Part shown: piece by piece, positions 13,977 through 22,686 of the stretch | How the letters are laid out: every line of letters begins with the position of its first letter | Position numbering within the stretch: position 1 is the stretch's first letter | Translations under genes and position numbers: made by a program | The notes under the pieces: generated by a model | Database searches by the model: none | Told to the model about the DNA's origin: nothing | Seen by the model: the letters and a program-made list of their open reading frames with translations, nothing else | Assembly: GCA_032027125.1 (NCBI GenBank) | Contig: JAVSMQ010000001.1 | Coordinates: 2,482,568 to 2,546,567 of the forward strand | From: JANJTB01 sp032027125 | GTDB lineage: Bacteria; Bacteroidota; Ignavibacteria; Kapaibacteriales; UBA2268 | Reading direction: 5' to 3' | Length of the DNA stretch: 64,000 nucleotides

Positions 13977-15545
13977 ATTATAACTGTGAAATTGCCTGTT
14001 TATTCTTTACCGTCAAATGACCCCTGGAGAATAGTCCCGGGTCATCCGTACTTTATTACTTCGTCGCCGCCACCTCCACAAACTTATGTAATGGGCGAGC
14101 AATGTCCGAATTCACCATGGAGCGCATTGGATTCAGTAACAGCAAACTGGTCTTGCTGGGATACCACTTCGCTTGATAATACATTTTACAACCTTAATCC
14201 ATTTTTGAATGTTAATTATCAGGTAACACATACTCCGGAGTTTATTGCTCTGGCAAAGAACGAATGGTATATCTACGGTTCGGCGGGACACGGCAGATTT
14301 GCGAGGGCTTACGCGCACACCGCCGACGAAAGGCAGGGCTATTCTAATGAGTTATTTGTTTCTGAATTGATGGATGAGAAACGTTATCTCAAACAAAAGC
14401 AATACGAATTGAAAGACCATCTTGGTAATGTGCGTGTGGTGCTGAGTGATATGAAAATACCGGTAAATGCAAACGATACATTGCCTCCGTTCAGAGCGGA
14501 CGTATTGGCGGCATACAACTATTACCCCTTCGGCATGCTCCAGCCCGGAATGTATTCCGAAACAGGTACAACTTACCGCTTCGGCTTCAACGGCATGCTG
14601 AGAGATGACGAAGTCAAGGATATTGGCTCAACGTTGCCGCAAGAAGAGGGTGTGGGGAATAGCTATGACTTCGGTGCAAGAATGTATGATACGAGAGTAG
14701 GGAGATTTTTTAGTTTGGATCCACTCAAAGCTGCATTTACTTGGCAAAGTCCGTATGTTTTTGCTGGAAATAATCCGGTAAAATATATTGATTTGTTTGG
14801 AATGTCACAAGATGACCCGAATGAATTTGTTGGTCCTATGCAAACAAATCCTGATGGTTCTCTTGATTTTCAGGGTTCACATTTTATTAAAAGACCTAAT
14901 GGTAGTTGGGCTTATGGTCCTTCTCCAAATAATGAACCGGCAGGAAAAAAATGGAATGAAACTGATGAATTAAAATATGATATTGACAAAAAATATGGAG
15001 CAGCAGTTATAGATAACGAAATGAATAAATTTACCTTTAATAATGCTACCGACGGTTTTATGAAAGGATTTATCGATAGATATATTTTGATGGGATTAGT
15101 TAATACTTCTCCAACTAAATATGAGCAAAAATATTTCGAATCGGGTCAGGATTTTGCCGATTATGTTAATGCCGGACTTGCAAAAGGATTAATCAATAAA
15201 GGTATAAAATTTTCTATAGCATTAGGAAAAGGAGTTTATATAATAGATACAGATGAAGGATCTTACATAGGTCAATCGGGTGTATTAATTACAAGAATAG
15301 TTAATCACACTAATAAAGGCGGCATACTTAGTGATAATTATTTGCAAAAAGCAATTTATGTTGAAATGCCAGGCTCGACAAAAACTGAAAGAGAAGTTTA
15401 TGAGCATTATTTACTACTTAATTTAGGTGCTCCGAAATCAGAAGGAGTATTGAATCAAAGATGGCCTATGGTAGGAAGACCGGCAAAGTATGAAGAAATG
15501 ATTGAAAAAGTTTTAAAAGATTACAATTTACCAAGATTTGATTAA
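13830..15545 (+). CDS. Rhs-core protein with GIY-YIG nuclease tip (chimeric N-terminus)
   Basis: The frame has 571 codons. After the PIN fragment (1-49) comes a truncated Rhs section: YELKDHLGNVRVVLSD near 192, YYPFGM, YRFGFNGM, then YDFGARMYDTRVGRFFSLDP ending at 298 and FAGNNPVKYID, the point where variable tips begin. Residues 321-460 are a linker. The tip (about 460-560) is GIY-YIG-like: GVYIIDT at 468, SYIGQSG at 478, Arg489, a helix with Glu522 (TEREVYEHYL) and Asn542 (GVLNQRWPM). Such tips cut DNA or RNA of competitors. An LRR protein gene follows 12 bases later as candidate immunity. The Rhs N-terminal repeats and secretion signal are lost, so it is likely an orphan or silent cassette. 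Confidence 0.75.
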   Translation: MQVFTDTNDIISAICKYSPNRKIFDAKLNGSLEICISNDIFHEYIEILEIITVKLPVYSLPSNDPWRIVPGHPYFITSSPPPPQTYVMGEQCPNSPWSALDSVTANWSCWDTTSLDNTFYNLNPFLNVNYQVTHTPEFIALAKNEWYIYGSAGHGRFARAYAHTADERQGYSNELFVSELMDEKRYLKQKQYELKDHLGNVRVVLSDMKIPVNANDTLPPFRADVLAAYNYYPFGMLQPGMYSETGTTYRFGFNGMLRDDEVKDIGSTLPQEEGVGNSYDFGARMYDTRVGRFFSLDPLKAAFTWQSPYVFAGNNPVKYIDLFGMSQDDPNEFVGPMQTNPDGSLDFQGSHFIKRPNGSWAYGPSPNNEPAGKKWNETDELKYDIDKKYGAAVIDNEMNKFTFNNATDGFMKGFIDRYILMGLVNTSPTKYEQKYFESGQDFADYVNAGLAKGLINKGIKFSIALGKGVYIIDTDEGSYIGQSGVLITRIVNHTNKGGILSDNYLQKAIYVEMPGSTKTEREVYEHYLLLNLGAPKSEGVLNQRWPMVGRPAKYEEMIEKVLKDYNLPRFD

Positions 15546-15556
15546 AAACAGAAAAA

Positions 15557-16477
15557 ATGAATATGGAAATAACAATAGCTCCTTATGCACCGCTTTTAAA
15601 TTATAAAAAGTGGTATACTCCTGAATTTGTTGAAGAAACAATTAATAAAATGAATTTAAAAGGAATGCGAATATTTGCTCATTTAAAAGACCAAAAATTA
15701 GAATCATTGGATTTTTTAAAGGAATATACTTTTTTAAAAGAACTTCATATTAGTTGTATAGATGAACATGATTATAATTTCCTGAAATATTTATCCAATT
15801 TGAAAGGTTTGCGTATAGATCAATCTATAACTGAAAAAAATACAATTGATTTAAGAAACTTAGTTAATTTGGAATATCTTCATATATACTGGAGAAAGAA
15901 AATTATTGGATTGGAAAAATGTAAAAAATTAAAAAAAATTTTATTATGGAGTTTTAAAGAAAAAGATTTATGTAAACTGCATGAATTAGAAAATTTGAAT
16001 GAAATTCGAATAGGAACAGCATCTATTCAAAGTTTTGATGGTGTACAAAATATGCAAAATTTAGAAAATATAATAATTGGTAACTGTAGATATTTAAAGA
16101 GTATAAAAGCAGTTAACAGTTTACAAAACTTAAAGATTCTTGATTTTGATACCTGTTCAAAAATTGAAGATTATGATTCATTAACAGATTTACCTATACT
16201 GGAAAAATTAGTTATAAAAAATTGCAAGGATATAAAATCTATACAATTTCTAAAAAACCTGCCTTCTTTAAAAAAACTTATAATATCGGCAAATTCCAAA
16301 ATATTGGATGGGGATGTGAAACCTGCACAACATATAGATTGGGTATTTATCCGGCAGTGGAAACATTATAATATGATAAGTAAGAATTCAAAAGAAGAAG
16401 GTATGGAGCAATATTATAAAGAACTGGCGGAAAGACAAAAAAATCAAAAGAATATTCAAATAACAAAAGATAATTGA
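15557..16477 (+). CDS. Leucine-rich-repeat protein, candidate immunity protein
   Basis: This 306-residue cytoplasmic protein lacks a signal peptide. An N-terminal cap (IAPYAPLLNYKKWYTPEFV) is followed by about nine LRR units of 20-23 residues, e.g. LKGLRIDQSI, LEYLHIYWRKK, LENIIIGNCRYLKSI, LKILDFDTCSKI, LEKLVIKNCKDI and LKKLIISANSKI. The tail HIDWVFIRQWKHYNM is shared with a paralogue 16 bases downstream. The position immediately after a GIY-YIG Rhs tip is where immunity genes lie, so it probably binds and blocks that nuclease. The LRR fold as an immunity protein is inference; no known Imm family was recognised. Confidence 0.65.
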   Translation: MNMEITIAPYAPLLNYKKWYTPEFVEETINKMNLKGMRIFAHLKDQKLESLDFLKEYTFLKELHISCIDEHDYNFLKYLSNLKGLRIDQSITEKNTIDLRNLVNLEYLHIYWRKKIIGLEKCKKLKKILLWSFKEKDLCKLHELENLNEIRIGTASIQSFDGVQNMQNLENIIIGNCRYLKSIKAVNSLQNLKILDFDTCSKIEDYDSLTDLPILEKLVIKNCKDIKSIQFLKNLPSLKKLIISANSKILDGDVKPAQHIDWVFIRQWKHYNMISKNSKEEGMEQYYKELAERQKNQKNIQITKDN

Positions 16478-16710
16478 AGAGATAATAATAAAATGTCTCA
16501 ACACGTATCAATTGCATTATATGCCCCTTTATTAAATTATAAGAAAGGTTATACTCTGGAATTTGTCAGAGAAAAAATCAAAGAATTAAATTTAAGGGGG
16601 TTAAATATATATGCACAATTAAAAGATGAAAAACTTGATTCTCTTGATTTTTTAAAAGACTTTACTTTTCTAAAAGAATTATATATCCAATGTATTGATG
16701 AACCTGATTT

Positions 16711-18220
16711 GTAACTACTCAGCCTAACAATACTAATAAAAATAAAATAGAAACGTTTAATTAAAAAGAAATATTTGAGCAGTTTAAAAAGGATGTTTTC
16801 TGGGGGGAAAATATGACTTTAGAAGAACAAGTAATACTCTTAATTGAAGAGAACAAGAAATTACGTGAAATAATCGTTATTTTAGAGAAACATATAGTTG
16901 CTCAAGATAAACAAATTCAAATTCAAGGAAGACGTATATCAGAGCTTGAAGAAGAACTACGTAAGTCAAGATTGTCTAAAAACAGCAGTAATAGCAGCAA
17001 ACCTCCCTCATCAGATATTGCAAACCCTAAAAGGAATCAGAGTTTAAGGCAGTCAAGCGGAAAAAAAACAGGTGGTCAAGTCGGTCATAAAGGAACAACT
17101 TTAAAAATGTCAGATACCCCGGATTTGATAATAGACTTAGCACCAAATTTCTGTAATGAATGCGGGTGCTGTTTAGAAAACGCTGAATCACACTTAGTAG
17201 CCAAAAGGCAGGAAGTAGATATTCCTCCAATACAAACAATAGTAAATGAATACAGACAATATAGTAAAAGATGTCCTCAATGTGGTCATCATCAGAAAAG
17301 TTCATTTCCGAAACACATAACCAATAATATCCAATATGGTCCAAATGTAACATCATTAATATCATATTTTTCAGTATATCAATATGTGCCTTTTAAGCGA
17401 TTAAAAGAATTATTCTCCCACATATTCAATTTAGAATTAAGCGAAGGCACAATTGATAATGTATTAAAACGGATGTCAGTCAAAGCCCAGCCGTTTTATG
17501 AGAAAATCAGAGAATTGATATTACAACTGAAACAAGCAGGTTCAGATGAAACCTCGGTAATAGTAAACGGAATAAAATTTTGGATTTGGGTGTGGCAGTC
17601 AAAAATTTTAACATATTTAACACTATCAGAGAGCCGAGGCATGAAAGCAATTGATAGTGTATTTCCATCAGGTCTTGAAAACGCTATTTTAAATACAGAC
17701 AGATGGGCAGCACAATTGAAAACAAAAGCAGCCGGACATCAGTTGTGTGTTGCACATTTATTAAGAGAATTAAAATTTATAGAAGAAGTTGATAAAATAG
17801 ATTGGGCTACAAGATTCAAAGAATTCTTAAAAAAAGGTCTGGAACTTAAAAATCAGCAATTAGAATATAGCAGGGACAATCCTCTGGCAATTCAATTAGA
17901 AGAGGAGTTAGACAAATTATTAAAGGAGAATATCCCAAAAGATATTTACCGAAACACATACAAGTTTCAAAAATCTCTGATTAAAAACCGGGATAGCATT
18001 TTGACATATCTTTATCACAAAGATGTGCCGGCAGACAATAATGGCTCTGAACGAGCGATTAGAAATGCAAAAGTAAAACAAAAAATATCCGGACAGTTTA
18101 AAACAGGGGGACAGGTATTTTGTGTGTTGCGCTCAATAATAGACACCTGCAAAAAAAATGATGGTGATGTTATGACAACTATGAATTTAATTGCTCAATT
18201 AGAATAGCCTGAGTAGTTAC
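16711..18220 (+). mobile_element. IS66-family insertion sequence (ISBst12-like), 1510 bp
   Basis: The ends GTAACTACTCAG (16711) and CTGAGTAGTTAC (18220) are perfect 12-bp inverted repeats beginning with GTAA, the hallmark of the family. The 8-bp target duplication CCTGATTT is present at 16703-16710 and 18221-18228. It carries a single transposase gene without the small accessory genes, as in the ISBst12 subgroup. The intact ends, duplications and frame suggest a recent insertion. Confidence 0.95.
16813..18207 (+). CDS. IS66-family transposase
   Basis: This 464-residue transposase has a coiled-coil N-terminus (LIEENKKLREIIVILEKH), the Ser/Asn-rich SSNSSKPPSSD motif, a GGQVGHKG basic motif, and a zinc finger of two CxxC pairs (CNECGCC and CPQCGHH). 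The DDE catalytic core follows, with candidate acidic residues in AGSDETS, NTDRWAA and NNGSERAIRNAKVK. The last motif is diagnostic for IS66. The length is typical for single-gene members. It appears functional. Confidence 0.95.
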   Translation: MTLEEQVILLIEENKKLREIIVILEKHIVAQDKQIQIQGRRISELEEELRKSRLSKNSSNSSKPPSSDIANPKRNQSLRQSSGKKTGGQVGHKGTTLKMSDTPDLIIDLAPNFCNECGCCLENAESHLVAKRQEVDIPPIQTIVNEYRQYSKRCPQCGHHQKSSFPKHITNNIQYGPNVTSLISYFSVYQYVPFKRLKELFSHIFNLELSEGTIDNVLKRMSVKAQPFYEKIRELILQLKQAGSDETSVIVNGIKFWIWVWQSKILTYLTLSESRGMKAIDSVFPSGLENAILNTDRWAAQLKTKAAGHQLCVAHLLRELKFIEEVDKIDWATRFKEFLKKGLELKNQQLEYSRDNPLAIQLEEELDKLLKENIPKDIYRNTYKFQKSLIKNRDSILTYLYHKDVPADNNGSERAIRNAKVKQKISGQFKTGGQVFCVLRSIIDTCKKNDGDVMTTMNLIAQLE

Positions 18221-18978
18221 CCTGATTTTTCATTTTTGAAGAATTTAACTAATTTGGAAAGATTAACAATCGGGCAATCAGTGACAGAAAATAATTTAAT
18301 TGATTTAAGTAATTTAATTGATTTAAGATACTTACATTTGTTTTGGAGAAAAAAAATAGTTGGAGTCGAAAAGTGCAGTAAAATAAACGAGTTAGCACTT
18401 ATAAGTTTTAAAGAAAAAGACTTTTCAAAATTTCAAAGTTTGAAAAATATCCGTTCAATTAGAATAGCTACCGGTTCAATTCAAAATTTAGACGGTGTTC
18501 AAAATTTTAAAGATTTGGAATCAATATCTTTAGGAAATTGCCGATATTTGACAAACATTGTAGCACTTAACGGATTACATAACTTAAAAATTCTTGAATT
18601 TGATACCTGTTCAAAAATTGAGGATTATGAATCATTAACTGATTTACCAAATTTGGAAAAATTAGTTATAAAAAATTGTAAAGATATAAAATCAATACAA
18701 TTTCTAAAAAAACTGCCTACTTTAAAAAAACTTGTAATTTCAGCAAATTCCAAAATATTGGATGGTGATGTGAAGCCTGCACAACATATAGATTGGGTAT
18801 TTATTCGGCAGTGGAAACACTATAATATGATAAGCAAAAATTCAAAAGAAGAAGGTATGGAGCAATATTATAAAGAACTGGCGGAGAAAAATAATGTAGT
18901 CTAATTATTTTTCATATTTATTTAATTTTGTAATATTCTATTTTAGTTCTTTGAAATAAAAAAATACTTCAGCCCGGA

Positions 18979-19842
18979 ATGTATTCAGAATCAGGCACGA
19001 CTTACCGTTTCGGTTTCAACGGTATGATGAGAGACGACGATGCAAAGGATGTTGTCAGCACCTACCCTCTGCCTGTTGAGGGAGTAGGGAATAGCTACGA
19101 CTTCGGTGCAAGAATGTATGACCCGAGGGTGGGGAGATTTTTCAGTTTGGACCCGATGAAAACGAAATTCCCATGGCAGAGTCCGTATTTATTTGCTGAT
19201 AACAATCCGGCAAATAAAATTGATGTGGAAGGGAAGTGGGCTGGATTTGTTCATCATTATATTCTTGATGCAGCGATGGATGGAATTGACCCACAATTAG
19301 TTGCTAAATTAAAATTAGGAAGTGATTATGCTGATAGCGAGAAATATCAAAGTAGTCAATATAATAATAATCATGCTATGATGGATATCGGTCAAACAAT
19401 GGATGCATATAAGGAAGGAGTTAATGGATTTCTAAATAGAAAAATGGACTTGTTTGTTACATCAGGTAACATTTCTGAGCTTAGTATGGGTTTGCATTGT
19501 GTTATGGATATGACCTGTCCTTCACATTTAGGTCAAGTTTGGAATGGCTGGACTTTGACAAATCCTTTTAAAAATCTTGATGAAGCTGCAATCCATACAT
19601 TTTGGGATTTTAATTTATTTGGAATAAGTAATAACGAAGTCGAACAAGCTGAAAAGAATGTACAAACTTATTATGATAAAGCAGTAAATAAAAGAAATGA
19701 ATACATATTAAATCATCCTGAATTAGAGAATAAAGAATTATTTATCGATGATTTAGAAGATAGAAAGAAAGAAGATGCTCTTGAAAAAGAGAACAAGGAA
19801 AAGAAATCTACAAACAGTAATGGTAATAATAAGCCAGATTAA
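18979..19842 (+). CDS. Orphan Rhs C-terminal tip, phospholipase C-like
   Basis: Rhs homology begins at about 18966 (QPGMYSESG), so the frame is a headless Rhs end. Residues 1-85 are core: YRFGFNGMMRDD, YDFGARMYDPRVGRFFSLDP and FADNNPANKID. The tip contains GFVHHYILDAAM (His92-93), NNNHAMMDIG, and LHCVMDMTCPSHLG near 172-185, an H-x3-D-x3-P-x-H pattern seen in zinc-dependent phospholipase C-like proteins, then EAAIHTFWDFNLFG. A membrane-lipid target is inferred. A lipoprotein gene follows 21 bases later. As an orphan tip it could be recombined onto a full Rhs gene. No secretion signal or ribosome site is present. Confidence 0.6.
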   Translation: MYSESGTTYRFGFNGMMRDDDAKDVVSTYPLPVEGVGNSYDFGARMYDPRVGRFFSLDPMKTKFPWQSPYLFADNNPANKIDVEGKWAGFVHHYILDAAMDGIDPQLVAKLKLGSDYADSEKYQSSQYNNNHAMMDIGQTMDAYKEGVNGFLNRKMDLFVTSGNISELSMGLHCVMDMTCPSHLGQVWNGWTLTNPFKNLDEAAIHTFWDFNLFGISNNEVEQAEKNVQTYYDKAVNKRNEYILNHPELENKELFIDDLEDRKKEDALEKENKEKKSTNSNGNNKPD

Positions 19843-19863
19843 ATCAATAAATAGGTAAAAAAT

Positions 19864-20559
19864 ATGAATGAGTTGTTAAATCTATTGATTATAAGTCTTT
19901 TAGTAATGCTTATATCATCGTGTAGTAACATAAATTATGAATATACTTGTATTAAAACTTATGAAAAAAATCCTACGAGTTATCTATTTAATCAAAATGT
20001 AAATACAATAAGGCAAATACTGATAGAAAAGAAAAATGAAATTCAACAAGTATTTTGTCCATACTATAAAGAAAGTTTAAAATCTAAAGAAATATTTGTT
20101 GATGATTTTGGAACAAAGTTTTTTTGTACAAGTGATTTTTACTTTAAAGCACCAAAAGAAAATGATTCAATTGGGCTTTGGTCTGATACAAATAACAGAA
20201 CTATTTACTTCAAATCAAATGGGATTGACATATTTTTGGCATGTGCTGGATGGTTTCATTCCGAAGTTTGTTTTAATAATAATGATATGCCTGTTGATAT
20301 GCAGTCTAATTTTCTTATACATTTTGAAATAATAGATTGTATAAAAACAAAAATTGAAGTTATTGCAATTTATCCAGAAATTGAAACTGGTTTATGCAAA
20401 TATTGTGGCTCGGGGTTTTCAGATATGGCAATTTTTTCTCCCACAGAGGCAACAACAATAGAAGGATACAAAATATTATTAAAAATTGGTGAGTTATTAG
20501 GTGAGGAAGACGAAATGCCAAAAATTAAAATACCCAAACGACCAAGTAAAAATGATTAG
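19864..20559 (+). CDS. Lipoprotein, candidate immunity to the preceding tip
   Basis: This 231-residue protein has a lipoprotein signal peptide (LLIISLLVMLISSC, lipid on Cys20). The mature part is mixed and unrecognised, with a Cys pair late in the chain (GLCKYCGSGF). An envelope-anchored protein directly after a phospholipase-like tip fits a periplasmic immunity protein. This is inferred from position and topology only. The Rhs remnant at 20568 follows immediately. Confidence 0.55.
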   Translation: MNELLNLLIISLLVMLISSCSNINYEYTCIKTYEKNPTSYLFNQNVNTIRQILIEKKNEIQQVFCPYYKESLKSKEIFVDDFGTKFFCTSDFYFKAPKENDSIGLWSDTNNRTIYFKSNGIDIFLACAGWFHSEVCFNNNDMPVDMQSNFLIHFEIIDCIKTKIEVIAIYPEIETGLCKYCGSGFSDMAIFSPTEATTIEGYKILLKIGELLGEEDEMPKIKIPKRPSKND

Positions 20560-20567
20560 ACAGAATA

Positions 20568-20878
20568 GTAAACAATGTTTTAACGGGATGATGTGGGACG
20601 ACGAAGTAAAAGACCTGAGGACTACGCAATCTAATGAGGGAGTAGGGAATAGCTGTGACTTCGGTGCTAGGATGTTAGATACGAGGGTGGGGAGATTTTT
20701 CAGTTTGGATCCAATGAAATTAAAATATCCGGGTATGTCTCTTTATCTTTTTGCAGCGGATAATCCAATTTTGAATATTGACAAAGAAGATAAATGGGCA
20801 GCGGGTATTCATTATAATATTATGGTTGTATTACTAACAGACTTTATTATCATGAAGAGAAAACAATGTAATGAGTAG
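20568..20878 (+). pseudogene. Decayed third Rhs core/tip fragment
   Basis: Translation from 20568 gives CFNGMMWDDEVKD, NSCDFGARMLDTRVGRFFSL and FAADNPILNID, the same core segment as at 14600 and 19020 but with replacements at conserved sites (Y to C, MYD to MLD). About 25 residues of tip remain before a stop at 20876-20878. The fragment has no start or partner gene and looks like dead cassette DNA. The 238 bases to 21116 hold nothing recognised. Confidence 0.75.
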
Positions 20879-21116
20879 TAATAGTCATGTGTTGAGAAAT
20901 ATAGTATAAGAACACGTTTGGGAAGTTCTGCCTATTTATAGAAAAGTATTTTATCTCATCAAGAGCATTCCCACATTTCAGGCCAACTTTTCAAATATTT
21001 TCACTTTTATTTGTACTTTGATTATGTAGGATTAGTGGTATACTTTTACCGAAATAGTAAGTAAATACACATTATACGTACATTTCTAATTTCAATAAAA
21101 GGCTTAATATTTTCAT

Positions 21117-21452
21117 TTATAGTTTCAAATTTTCTAACTTGTTTTTTCTGATTTTCCAGTCGGGCATTACTATAGTTAAAAAGGTATAAAATTGGTTATC
21201 ATGAAAAGGATACTTTAAATGACATAGTTCGTGCATGATAACATATTCGATACAATGAGAAGATTCTATAATCAAATTTGAATTTAATATCACTTTATTT
21301 TTTGTATGAACGCACGAACCCCATCGGCTTTTCATTTTTCTGATATGAAGATTAGGCTGACTAATACCGTATTTATTTAATTTAGATAAGCATTTTAATA
21401 TGATTTTATTGAAATATTCTATTGCATGGGACTTATACCATTTTTCAATCAA
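21117..21452 (-). CDS. Truncated YgjP/DUF45-type metallopeptidase
   Basis: This 111-residue frame encodes the C-terminal half of an M48-like DUF45 protein: KMKSRWGSC, VILNSNLI, IEYVIMHELCHLKYPFHD with the HExxH-like HELCH, and PDWKIRK. Family members have about 220-240 residues, so the N-terminal half is missing. No ATG is available; the first usable codon is TTG (21450-21452), and upstream in-frame stops lie just before. It follows the DUF5618-like gene by 17 bases. It may be a naturally short form or a 5'-truncated remnant. Confidence 0.65.
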   Translation of the reverse strand: MIEKWYKSHAIEYFNKIILKCLSKLNKYGISQPNLHIRKMKSRWGSCVHTKNKVILNSNLIIESSHCIEYVIMHELCHLKYPFHDNQFYTFLTIVMPDWKIRKNKLENLKL

Positions 21453-21469
21453 ATTTTCTAAATTCTTTA

Positions 21470-21874
21470 TTATTTACTAACTCCATTTTTTGAATATGGT
21501 TTTAAAGCGGAAATGATTGATATTGCATCATCGAATCCAACTTCAATACCAGTAATTTTATTATATCCTGAATAGTAACCATCAAGATGAAGGATAGTAT
21601 ATCCGCTATTTAGATGATTTAAAAGTTTTTTATCTAATTTCGAAAGTACTTCTTTATAATACTCAATTGATTTCCTTCCCTTTCTTTTGGGTACTTCTTT
21701 AAAATCAAAATAAAAATCAAGTCCTTTTAGTAAGCCTGAATAAGCAATGCCACAGGCAGATTTGATATATTTCTCATCTACATAGAATTTATCATCTTTC
21801 CCAGCTTGCTTAAGCTGTAATCTGGCATTTTCAATATAACGCATTGCTTCTTTGTATGGGTCTTCGTGTTTCAT
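21470..21874 (-). CDS. DUF5618-like protein
   Basis: This 134-residue helical protein has MRYIENARLQLK, ACGIAYSGLLKGLDFYF, a KRKGRKSIEYYKEVLSKLDK block and LNSGYTILHLDGYYSG, which match my recollection of the DUF5618 family of Bacteroidota. The fold recalls HEPN or nucleotidyltransferase-partner helical bundles, but no RxxxxH motif is visible. It is adjacent to the truncated metallopeptidase and probably cotranscribed. The biochemical role is unknown. Confidence 0.6.
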   Translation of the reverse strand: MKHEDPYKEAMRYIENARLQLKQAGKDDKFYVDEKYIKSACGIAYSGLLKGLDFYFDFKEVPKRKGRKSIEYYKEVLSKLDKKLLNHLNSGYTILHLDGYYSGYNKITGIEVGFDDAISIISALKPYSKNGVSK

Positions 21875-22175
21875 TTATATACTTATATAAAATTATAATT
21901 TTAAAAAAATACGTAATTAGTTGAATATTATTTGAATCTATTGTAATCGCAAATACATTTTTCTTCAATTTAATTTCTGCCATTTTCAAATCATTTTGGA
22001 GTCCTGTTTTTACACAAAAATAAAACTTATTTTGTCCATTTCCATCTGAAGTATTTCAATTTATAAAATCAGGATATTTGTTTATTAAATAATCTTTTTT
22101 GCGTTTGTAACAAATTGGCATAATAATTCGTTTCTTATTCGTAATAGAATAAATAAGTTTATTGGAGAAATTTTT
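21875..22175. other. Intergenic region, nothing recognised
   Basis: This 301-base A/T-rich gap between two divergent genes should hold a promoter for each. No repeat, RNA gene or coding frame was seen. Confidence 0.5.
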
Positions 22176-22685
22176 ATGAAAATCAGAATTACAATTCTTT
22201 TATTGTTATTGACCGTAATCATGTCGTGTAATGATAATCCTGTTTATAATGATAATTATTACTCAAATATTATCACAGAATTTTATACGCTGCACCCGGG
22301 TAACTGGAAAGTTGTTCCTGAAACATCAATTCAATGGTATCAGGATTTCGCTCTTCCTACAACAAAAATCAATAATTTCGATTTTGCAGGAGTGATGGTT
22401 TATTATCTCAATCAGTACGATGCCTGGGAAGCACTGCCGTCCACACGTATTTTCTGGACTGATAAAGATGTAGTATATTCGGATGAATTGTGGTTTTCGA
22501 ATAATCTCGATTTCCTTTTTATTGATTACCGGAATACCATACCCGGTGCTGCATCTCCGCCAAAAGATATAATGAAAATTAAGGCAGTTTATTTCGATAA
22601 TAATTTTCAGCGTTCAAAAGCGTTTAAAGATATTGATTGGAATAATTATGAAGATGTTAGTAGTAAATTGAATTTAAAGGATTAA
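22176..22685 (+). CDS. Small lipoprotein of unknown function
   Basis: This 169-residue protein has a lipoprotein signal peptide with lipobox VIMSC (Cys18). The mature part has aromatic residues (FYTLHPGNWKVVPE, YYLNQYDAWEALPSTRIFWT) and resembles small periplasmic beta-proteins of the Bacteroidota, but no family was recognised. The stop is one base from the murQ start, so the two are coupled. A role in cell-wall recycling is possible from this coupling alone. Confidence 0.7.
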   Translation: MKIRITILLLLLTVIMSCNDNPVYNDNYYSNIITEFYTLHPGNWKVVPETSIQWYQDFALPTTKINNFDFAGVMVYYLNQYDAWEALPSTRIFWTDKDVVYSDELWFSNNLDFLFIDYRNTIPGAASPPKDIMKIKAVYFDNNFQRSKAFKDIDWNNYEDVSSKLNLKD

Positions 22686-22686
22686 G

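Larger units (their letters stand above)
16493..18904 (+). pseudogene. Second LRR immunity-like gene, split by an IS66-family element
   Basis: The 5' part is 16493-16710 (IALYAPLLNYKKGYTLEFV ... FLKELYIQCIDEPD) and the 3' part 18229-18904 (FLKNLTNLERLTIGQ ... HIDWVFIRQWKHYNM). Removing bases 16711-18228 restores one frame across CIDEPDFSFLKNL, which matches CIDEHDYNFLKYL in the paralogue at 15557. The restored protein would be close to 300 residues. Its closeness to the first copy, especially in the last 75 residues, points to recent duplication and then insertion. Confidence 0.9.

Noticed and set aside
13830..20878. Complete Rhs secretion-competent toxin gene
   Set aside because: All three plus-strand Rhs pieces lack the YD-repeat shell and any signal peptide; only core ends and tips are present.
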